This document shows positions 16,668-25,991 of a DNA stretch of 64,000 nt, piece by piece (position 1 is the stretch's first letter; every line of letters begins with the position of its first letter). The notes under the pieces are model-generated. The model was not told the origin of the DNA, made no database searches, and saw only the letters and a program-made list of their open reading frames with translations. Source of the stretch: Clostridia bacterium (GTDB lineage Bacteria > Bacillota > Clostridia > Christensenellales > Aristaeellaceae); NCBI GenBank assembly GCA_017937655.1, contig JAGBDE010000023.1, positions 38,178 through 102,177 of the forward strand. The letters run 5' to 3'. Position numbers and translations under genes: made by a program.

Positions 16668-17432
16668 TTATGCCCGTCCCAGGTACTCCACCCGGACTTC
16701 CCCGCCGGTCATCTGCCGGGGCAATTTTGTCTGGCACAGGCCGTCCTTTTGGCGGAGCATGGCCGGGAAACGCTTGCCGCCTGCGCAGATGGCCCCGCGG
16801 TACAGCCCATCCCCCACCGGCTGTTTGTTGTCCTCCGGAAAATGGAGAACGCCGGTTTCGTCCGCCAGAGCGGCGCGGCTGTAGGGACGGCCCAGCATTT
16901 TCATGGCTTTGCGGACGTCGCCCGCCTCCAGGCTTTGCCGGATGGCCGAGGAACTCACGTCCTGGCCACGCAGGGTAATGGCGGGCACGATGCTGGTCTG
17001 AAAGCCCAGCGCGCCGCCCAGCACCTCCAGCAGCGCAGGAGAGCCAGCCGCATTTTTGCCAAAGGTGTGGTTGTAGCCGCAGACCACCGCCGTGGGATGG
17101 AACTGGCGCACCAGCTGGCCTACGTAAACCTCCGGCAGGGTTTCCGCCGCTTCCCGGTCAAAGGGCAGGGCGAAAAAAACATCCGCGCCGATGGATGCGA
17201 TCAGCTGCTGGCGCTCCTCCATAGTGGTCAGCAGCTTTTGGTTTTTGGCGGGGTTGAGCAGTTCCATGGGATGCTGCTGAAAGGTGCACACCACCAGCGG
17301 GCAGCCGGCCTTCCGGGCCAGAAACGCAGCCCGCTCCAGCAAAACCCTGTGGCCGATATGCACGCCATCGAACATGCCCAGCGCGATGACAGACTTTTCA
17401 GCGGCGGCGCGGCCGTTCAAAACAATCTCCAT
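16668..17432 (-). CDS. ribF: FAD synthetase (RibF-type) with degenerate flavokinase domain
   Basis: 254 residues from the ATG behind AAAGGAAG; an ATG 21 bases upstream would overlap truB. The nucleotidyltransferase domain is complete: ALGMFDGVHIGHR, VVCTFQQHP, VVCGYNHTFGK and DVSSSAIRQSL. After LGRPYS the riboflavin kinase domain of normal RibF (about 310 residues) should show GRxxGFPTAN; here only about 70 diverged residues remain and that motif is absent. The protein probably makes FAD from FMN but may not phosphorylate riboflavin. Last gene of the nusA-infB operon, 13 bases after truB. Confidence 0.85.
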   Translation of the reverse strand: MEIVLNGRAAAEKSVIALGMFDGVHIGHRVLLERAAFLARKAGCPLVVCTFQQHPMELLNPAKNQKLLTTMEERQQLIASIGADVFFALPFDREAAETLPEVYVGQLVRQFHPTAVVCGYNHTFGKNAAGSPALLEVLGGALGFQTSIVPAITLRGQDVSSSAIRQSLEAGDVRKAMKMLGRPYSRAALADETGVLHFPEDNKQPVGDGLYRGAICAGGKRFPAMLRQKDGLCQTKLPRQMTGGEVRVEYLGRA

Positions 17433-17445
17433 GGAGTTCTTCCTT

Positions 17446-18357
17446 TCATTCACCCAACCAGGTTTTTGGCTTCATTTCTTTGCTTCCACGCTGGGCGATG
17501 GCCATCAGCCGGCCGCCAACCCACAGGCAGACGTTCTGCCCCTCGGGGATTTCGTCTGCGCCGGGAAAGCGGCCGATGGGCAGCTTTCCGCCGTTGCGCA
17601 GAGGTTTTTCCATGCTTTCGGGCACATTGAGGGACGGCAGATGTCCCAACGCAGTTTGCGGGGGCAGCAGCACGCTTTCCATGCAGCCCGCTTCCTTGGC
17701 GGCCTGTAGCTTTTCCAGCGTGACGGAGGTATCCAGCGTGAATACGCCGCTCTGGGCCCGGAGCAAAAACCGCATGTGGGAAGGGCAGCCCAGCCGCTGG
17801 CCCAGATCATGGCACAGGCTGCGCACGTAGAAACCCTTGGCACAGCGGATCTTCAAAATCGCGCCGTGGTTTTCCGCCATTCGGAGCAGTTCCAGCTCAT
17901 GCACCTTGGCGGGGCGGGCGGGAATCTCCGCCGTCTGGCCGCTGCGGGCCAGCTGGTACAGCCGCTTGCCGTCCTGCTTCAGGGCGCTGAAAATGGGCGG
18001 ACGCTGCATAATATCGCCGGTAAACTCCGGCAGCACGGACAGGATATCGGCCTCAGAGGGGAACTTCTTCCCCACCTCCACTACCTTGCCCTGGGCGTCC
18101 TGGGTGTCCGTGGACGCGCCGAACGCCACCTCGGCAAAGTAGACCTTCTCCTTATCCTGCATGTAATCGAACAGCCGGGCCGCCTTGCCGATCATCAGCG
18201 GAAGCACGCCGGCGGCCTCCGGATCCAGGGTGCCGCCGTGGCCCACCTTCTCGCCGTCCACCAGGCGGCGCACCAAGCCAACCACCTGGGACGACGTCAT
18301 TCCCGGGGGTTTCAGCACATTGATAAACCCGCAGAGGGCCTTTTCATTCTGGGTCAT
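17446..18357 (-). CDS. truB: tRNA pseudouridine(55) synthase TruB
   Basis: 303 residues. FINVLKPPGMTSSQVV opens the protein and GHGGTLDPEAAGVLP carries the catalytic Asp45; later FYVRSLCHDLG and a C-terminal PUA-like part. It makes the T-loop pseudouridine of tRNAs. It overlaps the end of nrnA by 4 bases and is 13 bases ahead of ribF. Confidence 0.97.
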   Translation of the reverse strand: MTQNEKALCGFINVLKPPGMTSSQVVGLVRRLVDGEKVGHGGTLDPEAAGVLPLMIGKAARLFDYMQDKEKVYFAEVAFGASTDTQDAQGKVVEVGKKFPSEADILSVLPEFTGDIMQRPPIFSALKQDGKRLYQLARSGQTAEIPARPAKVHELELLRMAENHGAILKIRCAKGFYVRSLCHDLGQRLGCPSHMRFLLRAQSGVFTLDTSVTLEKLQAAKEAGCMESVLLPPQTALGHLPSLNVPESMEKPLRNGGKLPIGRFPGADEIPEGQNVCLWVGGRLMAIAQRGSKEMKPKTWLGE

Positions 18358-19358
18358 GCCTGGTCATCCTGTTCCTGTTTGGATTGAAGGATTGCGGCTT
18401 CCATGCGGCTGACGGCCTCGCCCACAGGGCCGGGCAGGGTGCAGCCTGCGGCCTGGGCGTGTCCGCCGCCGCCGAATTGCACGGCCAGCTTGTCCACCCG
18501 GTAGGGCGGCAGGGCCCGGAGGCTGAACTTCACGTCGCCGCTTTGCTTCTCGTGGGCGTAATAGGCCATGACCACGCCCTCCAGATCGATGGCGTAGTCC
18601 ACCACGCCGTCGGTTTCGGACTCGGGCAGGTTGTTCTTGGTGAACACCTCATAGGCGGTGGAAAGGCCGGCCACAGAACCGTCGCCCAGGATGCGAAGCG
18701 TGGGCAAAGTTTCGCTGAGCAGGCGCACAAAATTCACCCGCTTCTGCCTGAACAGAATGCGGCTGTACTGGGCCAGTTCCAGCCCCGCGTCCATCAGCTC
18801 CGCCATCATGGAGAAACATTCGTCATTGACGCTCTCGTAAATGAAATTGCCGGTGTCCGTGGAAAGGCCGGTGTACAGGCACAGGGCCTGGTCCTTGGTC
18901 ATTTTGTGACCCAGGGCCTTCATCAGCCGCCAGATCATCACCGCAGAAGCGGGCGCATGGCCGTCCACCCAGTTCACGTCGCCAAAATGGGTGTTGGTGC
19001 CATGGTGGTCGATGACCATTTTCTTGCCGGCGGACAGGAACACTTCCTGATGGCCGCCCAGTCTGCCCAGGTCGCCCACGTCCACGGCGACGGCCAGAGT
19101 GTTTTCATCGGCGGAGAGCTGGCCGGGCATGCGGAAATCGCCGATGGACGGCAAAAACATCAGCTGTCCGGGGATGATCCCGTCCACGCCCATCTCCACT
19201 TTCTTGCCCATATCGCGCAGCAAAAGGGCCAGAGCCAGCACGCTGCCAAGGGCGTCGCCGTCCGGGGCGATATGTCCAAACAGCAATACGCTGTCCGCAC
19301 CTTTCAATGTGGACAGCAGCTCTTCCGTGGGATCAATCCTGGTCATCTGCGTCGTCAT
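18354..19358 (-). CDS. nrnA: DHH/DHHA1 phosphoesterase NrnA (oligoribonuclease/pAp phosphatase)
   Basis: 334 residues. I placed the start at the ATG 9 bases after GGAGG, which overlaps rbfA by 26 bases; the open frame extends further but only inside rbfA. DHH motifs: GHIAPDGDALGS, DVGDLGR, IDHHGTN, LYTGLSTDTGNF; the DHHA1 end has GGGGHAQAAGC. It degrades nanoRNAs and pAp. The conserved position between rbfA and truB is typical of Firmicutes. Confidence 0.92.
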   Translation of the reverse strand: MTTQMTRIDPTEELLSTLKGADSVLLFGHIAPDGDALGSVLALALLLRDMGKKVEMGVDGIIPGQLMFLPSIGDFRMPGQLSADENTLAVAVDVGDLGRLGGHQEVFLSAGKKMVIDHHGTNTHFGDVNWVDGHAPASAVMIWRLMKALGHKMTKDQALCLYTGLSTDTGNFIYESVNDECFSMMAELMDAGLELAQYSRILFRQKRVNFVRLLSETLPTLRILGDGSVAGLSTAYEVFTKNNLPESETDGVVDYAIDLEGVVMAYYAHEKQSGDVKFSLRALPPYRVDKLAVQFGGGGHAQAAGCTLPGPVGEAVSRMEAAILQSKQEQDDQA

Positions 19359-19710
19359 CGTTGTCTTCCTCCGCGTGAACCTGCTTGAGTACAGAAGCAA
19401 TGTGGATACCGTATTCGATGTTTTGATCCAGCTCAAAAAGAATTTCCGGAGAGGTGCGGATGATCATGTTCTCCCGCAGCTGATGGCGCACAAAGCCAGC
19501 GGCCTTCTTCAGGGCGGCCATCATGGGCTTGCGGTTTTCCTCTTCCAGAATGCTGACGTAAATTTTGGCATAGCGAAGATCCCGGGTCACGTCGGCGCGG
19601 GTGACGCTGTAGGTGCCCTGGATGCGGGGGTCGGACAGTTCCTCGCGGATGATCCGGTCCACCTCCCGGCGAACCTGCTCGCTGATGCGGTCAATGCGTT
19701 GATAGCTCAA
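19333..19710 (-). CDS. rbfA: 30S ribosome-binding factor RbfA
   Basis: 125 residues. RIDRISEQVRREVDRII, the KH-fold core with LSDPRI, VSILEEE and a C-terminal EILFELDQNIEYGIHI match RbfA, a cold-shock 30S maturation factor. An acidic Asp-rich tail ends the protein. It lies between infB and nrnA. Confidence 0.95.
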   Translation of the reverse strand: MSYQRIDRISEQVRREVDRIIREELSDPRIQGTYSVTRADVTRDLRYAKIYVSILEEENRKPMMAALKKAAGFVRHQLRENMIIRTSPEILFELDQNIEYGIHIASVLKQVHAEEDNDDDADDQD

Positions 19711-19739
19711 TCCAATTCTCCTTTTTCTTCACACAAGCA

Positions 19740-19765
19740 GGCGGAAAGGGACAGCCCTTTCCGCC
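19740..19765 (-). other. Intercistronic hairpin between infB and rbfA
   Basis: GGCGGAAAGGG / CCCTTTCCGCC, 11-bp perfect stem with a 4-base loop and no U tract. Likely an mRNA processing or stability element rather than a terminator. Confidence 0.5.
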
Positions 19766-19777
19766 GCTTCACGGCGA

Positions 19778-22777
19778 TCAGCGCTCGATTTCTTCCATGA
19801 CGAAGCACTCGATGATGTCGCCCTCTTTGATATCGTTGTAGCCGTCGAAGCTGATACCGCACTCGTAGCCGGAAGCAACTTCCTTGGCGTCGTCCTTGAA
19901 ACGCTTCAGGCTGCTGAGCTTGCCCTCGAACACAACGATGTTGTCACGCAGCAGGCGAACCTGGGCGTTACGCTGCATCTTGCCGTCCTGCACATAGCAG
20001 CCGGCAACGGTGCCAGCGCCGGTAATACGGAAGGTGTTGCGCACCTGGGCATGACCCAGAAGCACTTCTTTGTATTCGGGAGCCAGCAGGCCCTTCATGG
20101 CCTTTTCGATGTCCTCGATGGCCTGGTAGATGACGCGGTAGAGGCGGATATCCACGCCCTCGCGCTCGGCGGCGTCGCGGGCATTGTTATCGGGACGGAT
20201 GTTGAAGCCGATGATGATGGCGTCGAAGGCGGAAGCCAGGTTGACGTCGTCCTTGGTGACAGCGCCCACGGCGCTGTGCAGCACGCGAACCTTGACCTCG
20301 TCGTTGCTCAGCTTCTCCAGGGCCTGCTTCACAGCTTCCACGCTGCCCTGCACGTCAGCCTTGACAATCAGGTTCAGGGTGGTCATCTTGCTCTGGTCAA
20401 TGCGGCTGAACAGGTTATCCAGGGACACCTTGGAAGATGCGGCCACACGGGCAGCCTTCTGCTTATCCTTGCGCTCTTCCACAACCTGGCGGGCCAGACG
20501 CTCGTCTTCCACGGCCATCATTTCGTCGCCAGCGCTGGGAACATCGGCAAAACCGGCGATCTCCACAGGCATAGAGGGGCCTGCTTCCTTCACGCGCTCG
20601 CCCTTGTCGTTGACCAAAGCGCGGACGCGGCCGCTGGCCTGACCGGCCACCACGTAGTCGCCCACGTGGAGGGTACCGTTCTGGAGCAGCACGGTGGCAA
20701 CAGGGCCGCGGGCCTTATCCAGCTTGGCTTCGATGATAACGCCCTTGGCCAGACGGTTGGGGTTGGCCTTGAGCTCGCGCACGTCGGCCTCCAGGAGGAT
20801 CATTTCGAGGAGGTCGTCCACACCCTGACCGGTGTGAGCGCTGACGGGCACCATGATGGTGTCGCCGCCCCAATCTTCGCAGACCATCTCGTAATTGGTC
20901 AGGTCCTGCTTGATGCGGTCGGGGTTAGCGGTGATCTTATCCATCTTGTTGATGGCAACAATCACAGGCACTTCAGCGGCCTTGGCGTGGTTGATGGCTT
21001 CCACGGTCTGGGGCATAACGCCGTCGTCCGCCGCAACCACCAGCACGGCGATGTCCGTGCACATGGCGCCGCGGGCACGCATGGCGGTAAAGGCCTCGTG
21101 GCCGGGGGTATCCAGGAAGGTGATCTGGCGGCCGTCGATGGATACGGTGTACGCGCCGATGTGCTGGGTAATGCCGCCCGCTTCGCCGGCGGTCACGTGG
21201 GCGTTGCGGATGTAGTCCAGCAGGGAGGTCTTGCCGTGGTCAACGTGGCCCATGATGGTGACCACAGGAGGACGGATCTGGAGGTCTTCCTCGTTGTCCT
21301 CAAAGTCGGTGTCGGCCAGGTTGTCTTCCGCGGTCTTGGCCAGGTTCAGCTTCAGCTCCACGCCGAAGTCGTCGCAGACCAGAGCGGCGGTTTCGTAGTT
21401 CAGCTCGCTGTTGATGTTGGCCATGATGCCAAGCAGCAGCAGCTTCTTGAGGATCTCACCGGCGGGCTTGCCGATACGCTCGGTCAAATCCTTCACGGTA
21501 ATGGTCTCGGCGGTCATGGTGGCCTCGGTGATGGTGATGGGGGCCATCATCTGCTGAGCGCTGGGCTTCTTCTGGTGGGCACGGCGGCCGCCTCGGACGA
21601 CCTCGTCGTCATAGCCATTGTAGCTTTCCTTGGCCAGCTGCTTGCGGTTCTTGGCCACGCGCTCCGGATCGTGCTGACGCACATAGTTCTTCTTGTTGGG
21701 ATCGTAATTGCTGACGCGCTCCTTCTCCACGGCGGGCACAAGCTCCATGGAGGACTTGGAACGTCCGCCGCCCTGGGGTCTGCCGCCGGCGTTGGGGCCG
21801 CCAGCAGGACGGCCAAAGTTGCCGGGACGCTGTCCGCCCTGGGCGGGAGCGCCGTTTGCGGGACGGCCATAGGGACCCTGGGGATTGGCGGGGCGGCCGT
21901 AGGGACCCTGAGGATTGGCAGGACGGCCATAGGGACCCTGGGGGTTAGCGGGGCGGCCATAGGGGCCCTGAGGATTGGCGGGACGGCCATAGGGACCCTG
22001 GGCATTGGCAGGACGGCCCTGCTGACCGGGGTTCACAGGGCGGCCATAGGGGCCCTGGGGATTGGCAGGACGGCCATAGGGGCCCTGCGGATTCGCGGGG
22101 CGACCATAGGGACCCTGAGGATTGGCGGGACGGCCATAGGGGCCCTGGGGGTTAGCAGGGCGGCCATAGGGGCCCTGAGCATTGGCAGGACGCGGGGCGT
22201 TTCCTGCTGCGGGCCGGGCTGCCTGCTGCTGGGCAGGACGAGCTTCCTGCGCTGCGGGCTTTGCTGCCTGCTTGGATGCTTCTGCAGGCGCAGCCTTTTC
22301 CTCCACAGGCTTCTTTTCCTGAGGAGTGGTTTCCGCAACGGGGGCTTTCTTTTCGGTTTTCTGGGGCTCCTGCTTGGGTGCAGCCTCACTGGCCTTCACT
22401 TCTGCCTTCACGGGCTTTTCTTCCTGCTTCACAGCCTTCACCTCGGGCTTTTCTTCTTTTGCTTCCACAGGAGCAGCCTTGGGCTTCTCCACAGGCGCCT
22501 CAACCTTCACTTCCTGCTTCACCGGAGCTTCCTTGGCGGGCTCCTCGGTGTCAGGCATGGTAAAGGCCTTGGTATGCTGGCTTACCAGCCGATCCTGCTC
22601 GGCCTGCTTTTCTTCGGCCTTGCGGCGCTCTTCCTCACGGGCAAACTGGGTTTCCAGCTTGCGAGCCATCTGGGCCAGCGCGTCGGCGTTCTTGCGAATG
22701 CCCGCAACATTGCTCAGGGTCTCCTGCGCGCCTTTCAGCAGTTCTTTGGTTGCATCCTTGAGTTTCACTTTGGTCAT
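19778..22777 (-). CDS. infB: Translation initiation factor IF-2 with an expanded repeat linker
   Basis: 999 residues from ATG at 22777 ([16 protein letters not shown]). The N-terminal region has an Ala/Lys/Glu/Pro-rich coiled segment, then ten near-identical decapeptides of the form [10 protein letters not shown] (see the repeat at 21855). An IF2N domain ([21 protein letters not shown]) precedes the G domain with GHVDHGKTS (about residue 510), [12 protein letters not shown] and SAHTGQG, then domains II-IV ending GDIIECF. It loads fMet-tRNA onto the 30S subunit. An ATG 18 bases upstream of 22777's context is possible but lacks a better ribosome site. Confidence 0.96.
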   Translation of the reverse strand: MTKVKLKDATKELLKGAQETLSNVAGIRKNADALAQMARKLETQFAREEERRKAEEKQAEQDRLVSQHTKAFTMPDTEEPAKEAPVKQEVKVEAPVEKPKAAPVEAKEEKPEVKAVKQEEKPVKAEVKASEAAPKQEPQKTEKKAPVAETTPQEKKPVEEKAAPAEASKQAAKPAAQEARPAQQQAARPAAGNAPRPANAQGPYGRPANPQGPYGRPANPQGPYGRPANPQGPYGRPANPQGPYGRPVNPGQQGRPANAQGPYGRPANPQGPYGRPANPQGPYGRPANPQGPYGRPANPQGPYGRPANGAPAQGGQRPGNFGRPAGGPNAGGRPQGGGRSKSSMELVPAVEKERVSNYDPNKKNYVRQHDPERVAKNRKQLAKESYNGYDDEVVRGGRRAHQKKPSAQQMMAPITITEATMTAETITVKDLTERIGKPAGEILKKLLLLGIMANINSELNYETAALVCDDFGVELKLNLAKTAEDNLADTDFEDNEEDLQIRPPVVTIMGHVDHGKTSLLDYIRNAHVTAGEAGGITQHIGAYTVSIDGRQITFLDTPGHEAFTAMRARGAMCTDIAVLVVAADDGVMPQTVEAINHAKAAEVPVIVAINKMDKITANPDRIKQDLTNYEMVCEDWGGDTIMVPVSAHTGQGVDDLLEMILLEADVRELKANPNRLAKGVIIEAKLDKARGPVATVLLQNGTLHVGDYVVAGQASGRVRALVNDKGERVKEAGPSMPVEIAGFADVPSAGDEMMAVEDERLARQVVEERKDKQKAARVAASSKVSLDNLFSRIDQSKMTTLNLIVKADVQGSVEAVKQALEKLSNDEVKVRVLHSAVGAVTKDDVNLASAFDAIIIGFNIRPDNNARDAAEREGVDIRLYRVIYQAIEDIEKAMKGLLAPEYKEVLLGHAQVRNTFRITGAGTVAGCYVQDGKMQRNAQVRLLRDNIVVFEGKLSSLKRFKDDAKEVASGYECGISFDGYNDIKEGDIIECFVMEEIER
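21855..22195 (-). repeat. 30-bp tandem repeats coding a decapeptide array in IF-2
   Basis: Two blocks of five copies separated by one degenerate unit (PVNPGQQGR). Each block starts with NAQGPYGR and continues with four NPQGPYGR units, so a five-unit block was apparently duplicated. Copies differ mainly at third codon positions (ggg/gga, cct/ccc), meaning the peptide is under selection. Not a CRISPR: no spacers and it stays in frame. Confidence 0.9.
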
Positions 22778-22837
22778 GTACCGCTTGCACCCCCGCATTA
22801 TCATGCAATGTATTTCTCAGCCCGAATGGACTGTGGG

Positions 22838-23146
22838 TTAGCCCTGGAAATAGGAGAGAACCTTCTCCCCCATGCTGCCCTTGGAAAGCGCTACCACCAT
22901 GCGGTCAGGTTTCCCGATGGCGTGTCCAAGCTCTCCGGCAGTAATGAAAAACAACGGCGTATCGTGGCTCTGGCAGGCGTCGGTCATTCGCTTCCGGGTG
23001 TTGTCGGAAGCGCCTTCGTCCACCAGTACAACGGCTGCTTCGCCGTTTCTGACGGCGCTGACGCAGGCTTCCTGTCCGCTGACAATCTGCCTGGCCCGCA
23101 TGCACAGCCCCAAAAATTGAAGGGCTCTGGTCTCGTTTCCGTTCAT
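22838..23146 (-). CDS. L7Ae/L30e-family RNA-binding protein YlxQ
   Basis: 102 residues. LGLCMRARQIVSGQEACVSAVRNG, AVVLVDEGASDNTRKRM and ELGHAIGKPDRMVVAL fit the small L7Ae fold of B. subtilis YlxQ, which sits at the same operon position between ylxR and infB. Overlaps ylxR by 4 bases. Confidence 0.9.
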   Translation of the reverse strand: MNGNETRALQFLGLCMRARQIVSGQEACVSAVRNGEAAVVLVDEGASDNTRKRMTDACQSHDTPLFFITAGELGHAIGKPDRMVVALSKGSMGEKVLSYFQG

Positions 23147-23433
23147 GCCCTGGCCTCCTCAAGAAGCCGGTTCATGGTGTCCGTCAGACTCTGGTTGACC
23201 TCGTCGGACAGTTTGACTTCCAGCTGACGATCCAGCTGACCCTGCTTCAGCGCACGCCTTAAGCAGTCCGCGCTGAAGCAGCAATATGCGCCCCGACCGG
23301 GCTTTTTGCCCGTCATATCAAGGCTGACCTCGCCTTCCGGGGAGCGCACCACCCGAAGAAGCTCCTTCTTGGGCTTCATCTCGCGGCAGCCTACGCACAT
23401 GCGCATGGGAATTTTCTTAGGCTTTTGCGGCAT
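23143..23433 (-). CDS. ylxR: YlxR (RnpM, DUF448) RNA-binding protein
   Basis: 96 residues from the ATG 7 bases after AAAGGAGG. KIPMRMCVGCREMKPKKELLRVVR and KKPGRGAYCCFSADCLRRAL are the DUF448 motifs. In B. subtilis YlxR/RnpM modulates RNase P. Conserved position between nusA and ylxQ. Confidence 0.93.
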   Translation of the reverse strand: MPQKPKKIPMRMCVGCREMKPKKELLRVVRSPEGEVSLDMTGKKPGRGAYCCFSADCLRRALKQGQLDRQLEVKLSDEVNQSLTDTMNRLLEEARA

Positions 23434-23469
23434 CGCGGCTCCTCCTTTCGGCAAGATGGAATGGTGTGA

Positions 23470-24708
23470 TTACAGGGTATCGTCGTCCTCCAGCTGCAGG
23501 TCCCGCAACTCGGGCAGGCCGGACTCGGCCATTTCTTCCAGAGAGGAGGGCTCCTCGTAGAAGGCCTGGTAGCCCAGGGGCTCCTCGGGCAGGTCTTCCA
23601 TGGGCAGGTCGAACATCTCAGCGGCCTGGCTCTGGCTCTTGATATCGATGCGCCAGCCGGTCAGCTTGGCGGCCAGGCGGGCGTTCTGGCCCTCCTTGCC
23701 GATGGCCAGGCTCAGCTGGTTATCCGGCACCACAACGCGGCAGGCCTTTTCGGAATCGGCCACGAAAACGCTCAGCACGTGGGCGGGGTTCAGGGCGTTG
23801 GCGATGAACTCGGCAGGATCCTCGGACCACTTGATGATGTCGATCTTCTCGTTCTTCAGCTCTTCCACAACCTTCTCCACGCGGTTGCCGCGGGGGCCGA
23901 CGCAGGCGCCCACGGGATCGATGGAGGGCTCGGTGGAATGGACGGCCATCTTGGTGCGGCTGCCGGCCTCGCGGGCGATGGAGCGGATCTGCACCACGCC
24001 GGAAGCGATCTCGGGCACTTCCATTTCAAACAGGCGCTTAACCAGGCCGGGATGGGCGCGGCTGACGCGAACCTGGGGACTGCTGCTGACCTCGCGGCCG
24101 GTGCGGTTGACGCTGAGCACGTAGACCTTGATGTGATCGTCGCTGTGGTACTCTTCGCCGGGCATGTAGTCGCTGGGCTCGATGATGCCTTCGGTGCGGC
24201 CCAGGTCAACGAAAACGCCCTTGTTGTCCACGCGCTGCACGATGGCGGTGACGATCTCGTTCTCCTTCTCGGAGTAGATATCGTAGATCTTGCCGGCCTC
24301 AGCCTCGCGGATGCGCTGCACGATAACCTGCTTGGCGGTCTGGGCGGCGGTGCGCAGGAAACCGGTGGGGGTCACGTCGATCTCGGCGATATCGCCCATG
24401 CGGTAATCCTTGCGAATGTTGAGGGCGTCCTCCAGGGTGATCTGGTTGGCCTCGTCCTCCACCTCTTCCACGATGGACTTGCGGGCGAAAACGTGGGCGT
24501 CGCCGGTGGTGCGGTCCAAAGTGACGGTCAGGCTGGCGGGGATGTTTTCTTCGCGGGCGGAATTCTTCTTGTAGGCGGCCTTCATGGCTTCCTCAATCGC
24601 ATTAAAAAGAATGTCCTGGTCAATGCCCTTCTCGGAGGCCAATGCCTTGACGGCGTCAACAATCTCCTTGTGTCCTTTTTGCTGCTGATTGGTTTTCGTG
24701 GTTCTCAT
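23470..24708 (-). CDS. nusA: Transcription termination/antitermination factor NusA
   Basis: 412 residues, typical of Firmicutes NusA without the acidic C-terminal repeats. N-terminal RNAP-binding domain, S1 domain (NEIVTAIVQRVDNKGVFVDLG), two KH domains (EVSSSPQVRVSRAHPGLVKRLFEMEVPEI; IDPVGACVGPRGNRV; LSLAIGKEGQNARLAAKLTGWRIDI). Second gene of the rimP operon and possibly controls its own leader terminator (25350-25371). Confidence 0.96.
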   Translation of the reverse strand: MRTTKTNQQQKGHKEIVDAVKALASEKGIDQDILFNAIEEAMKAAYKKNSAREENIPASLTVTLDRTTGDAHVFARKSIVEEVEDEANQITLEDALNIRKDYRMGDIAEIDVTPTGFLRTAAQTAKQVIVQRIREAEAGKIYDIYSEKENEIVTAIVQRVDNKGVFVDLGRTEGIIEPSDYMPGEEYHSDDHIKVYVLSVNRTGREVSSSPQVRVSRAHPGLVKRLFEMEVPEIASGVVQIRSIAREAGSRTKMAVHSTEPSIDPVGACVGPRGNRVEKVVEELKNEKIDIIKWSEDPAEFIANALNPAHVLSVFVADSEKACRVVVPDNQLSLAIGKEGQNARLAAKLTGWRIDIKSQSQAAEMFDLPMEDLPEEPLGYQAFYEEPSSLEEMAESGLPELRDLQLEDDDTL

Positions 24709-24729
24709 TCTTTTTCAACCGCCTTCACT

Positions 24730-25272
24730 TTATTCTAATTCCATTTCGGAAAATTCGTCTTCGGTAATTTCGCCAATTTCAGGCAGATCCTCGTCCTCGA
24801 ACTGGATCACCGGCTTGACGATGGCCACGGCCTTGCGCTGGAAGCTGATCTCCTCGCCGCCTTCGGGCTGGATCACAACCTTCTCCTCGTCAAAGGCCTT
24901 GAGCAGGCCCATGTACAGCTTGCTGCCGTTCTGGGCGGCAAACAGCTTGACCTCCACCAGGTTGTCCCGGTTCTTTTCAAAATCGCGCTGGTTCTTGATG
25001 GGACGGTCCACGCCGGGGCTGGATACCTCCATAATGTCATAGTCCACATCGTCCAGCAGGGGCTGCAGGGTGCGATGGTACTGCTCGCAGTCGTCCAGGG
25101 AAATGCCGCCGTCCTTATCAATAAACACGCTGAGCACCTTGCCCCGGCTTTCCTTCTGGAGGACGACTTCCACCAGTTCCAGGCCCATCTTTGCAGCAAT
25201 TTTCTCTGCGGCTTCCTCCACCATGTAGACAGAATTTGCCTTGGCGGTCACTTTGCCTTTCGTCTTAGCCAT
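24730..25272 (-). CDS. rimP: Ribosome maturation factor RimP
   Basis: 180 residues. GLELVEVVLQKESRGKVLSVFIDKDGGISLDDCEQ and DYDIMEVSSPGVDRP are diagnostic. A 30S maturation factor. AGGAG precedes the ATG. First gene of the rimP-nusA-ylxR-ylxQ-infB-rbfA-nrnA-truB-ribF operon, behind a leader of about 280 bases. Confidence 0.95.
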   Translation of the reverse strand: MAKTKGKVTAKANSVYMVEEAAEKIAAKMGLELVEVVLQKESRGKVLSVFIDKDGGISLDDCEQYHRTLQPLLDDVDYDIMEVSSPGVDRPIKNQRDFEKNRDNLVEVKLFAAQNGSKLYMGLLKAFDEEKVVIQPEGGEEISFQRKAVAIVKPVIQFEDEDLPEIGEITEDEFSEMELE

Positions 25273-25349
25273 ATATACTCCTGAATCCTTGATTGTAGCG
25301 GGGAAACTGTCCCCTGATCATCCATGCCCGTGAATTGTCGGAATGCAAC

Positions 25350-25371
25350 AAAAAAAGCGGCAATTATCGCC
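25350..25371 (-). terminator. Weak leader terminator of the rimP-nusA operon (probable NusA-dependent attenuator)
   Basis: Minus strand GGCGATAATTGCC (short, weak stem) followed by GC and seven Ts, about 75 bases before rimP. A second small hairpin (GGGGACAGTTTCCCC) lies at 25300-25314. The rest of the 400-base gap between rimP and rpsR holds only the promoter and the rpsR terminator. In B. subtilis this operon is autoregulated by a NusA-dependent leader terminator, and a weak stem with a U tract is the expected look. Confidence 0.6.
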
Positions 25372-25560
25372 TCAGCCATTCTCACGCAGCCGGGATTTGT
25401 CCCCAAAAGCAGCCCGGGAAAGCTTCCGCAGGGCCAGGCTTCTGGCAGGGGCAAAATCTGCCGCAGAGAACAGAAAAGCGATATCCACTCTTTCGAAAAA
25501 CCCTTCTTTCTTCATGGGTCGGACATGTTCATAGCAACTGCCTTTTACAAAGGCAGGAAA

Positions 25561-25589
25561 AGTATACCACATCTTTTACGGAAAAACAA
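25561..25589 (-). promoter_or_regulatory. Promoter of the rimP-nusA-infB operon
   Basis: Minus strand TTGTTT, 17 bases, TATACT. Predicted start near 25554, followed by an 8-bp hairpin (CTGCCTTT/AAAGGCAG, 25538-25556). Confidence 0.65.
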
Positions 25590-25642
25590 GGGTTTGAGGC
25601 CCGTGTTTTTTGCCAAAAAGCAAGAAAAATGGGCAAAAAATG

Positions 25643-25670
25643 AAAAAGCCCCCGGACAAAATCCGGAGGC
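25643..25670 (-). terminator. Terminator of the rpsF-ssb-rpsR operon
   Basis: GCCTCCGGA / TCCGGGGGC stem with a 5-base loop and TTTTTCATTTTTT on the minus strand. Confidence 0.9.
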
Positions 25671-25679
25671 TGATGGAAC

Positions 25680-25937
25680 TTACTCCACGGAATAGGGCAT
25701 CAGGGCGATGGCACGTGCGCGCTTGATGGCCTCGGACAGCTGGCGCTGATGCTTAGCGCAGTTGCCGCTCATCCGGCGGGGCAGAATCTTGCCGCGCTCG
25801 TTCACAAAACGGCGCAGACGATTCACGTCCTTATAATCGATGTATTCGATCTTATCGGTGCAGAAGGTGCACACCTTGCGGCGGGGCTTGCGGCCACGGG
25901 GCCGAGGTGCTCTTCTTTCTCCACGATCCTCAGACAT
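25680..25937 (-). CDS. rpsR: 30S ribosomal protein S18
   Basis: 85 residues from the ATG 9 bases after AAAGGAGGT. A basic N-terminus, then [36 protein letters not shown] and [13 protein letters not shown]. The C-x2-C...C-x2-H set marks the zinc-binding form of S18. Third gene of rpsF-ssb-rpsR. Confidence 0.97.
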   Translation of the reverse strand: MSEDRGERRAPRPRGRKPRRKVCTFCTDKIEYIDYKDVNRLRRFVNERGKILPRRMSGNCAKHQRQLSEAIKRARAIALMPYSVE

Positions 25938-25991
25938 GGGCTCTATACCTCCTTTGGGTATTCTCATAACGGCATATCAGCCTTGCGGTAA

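Noticed and set aside
21855..22195. CRISPR array
   Set aside because: Repeats are contiguous 30-mers, in frame with infB and without unique spacers.
25372..25572. Leader peptide in the rimP-nusA 5' region (ATG at 25512, about 47 codons)
   Set aside because: No ribosome site, no amino-acid bias and no supporting pairing with the terminator.
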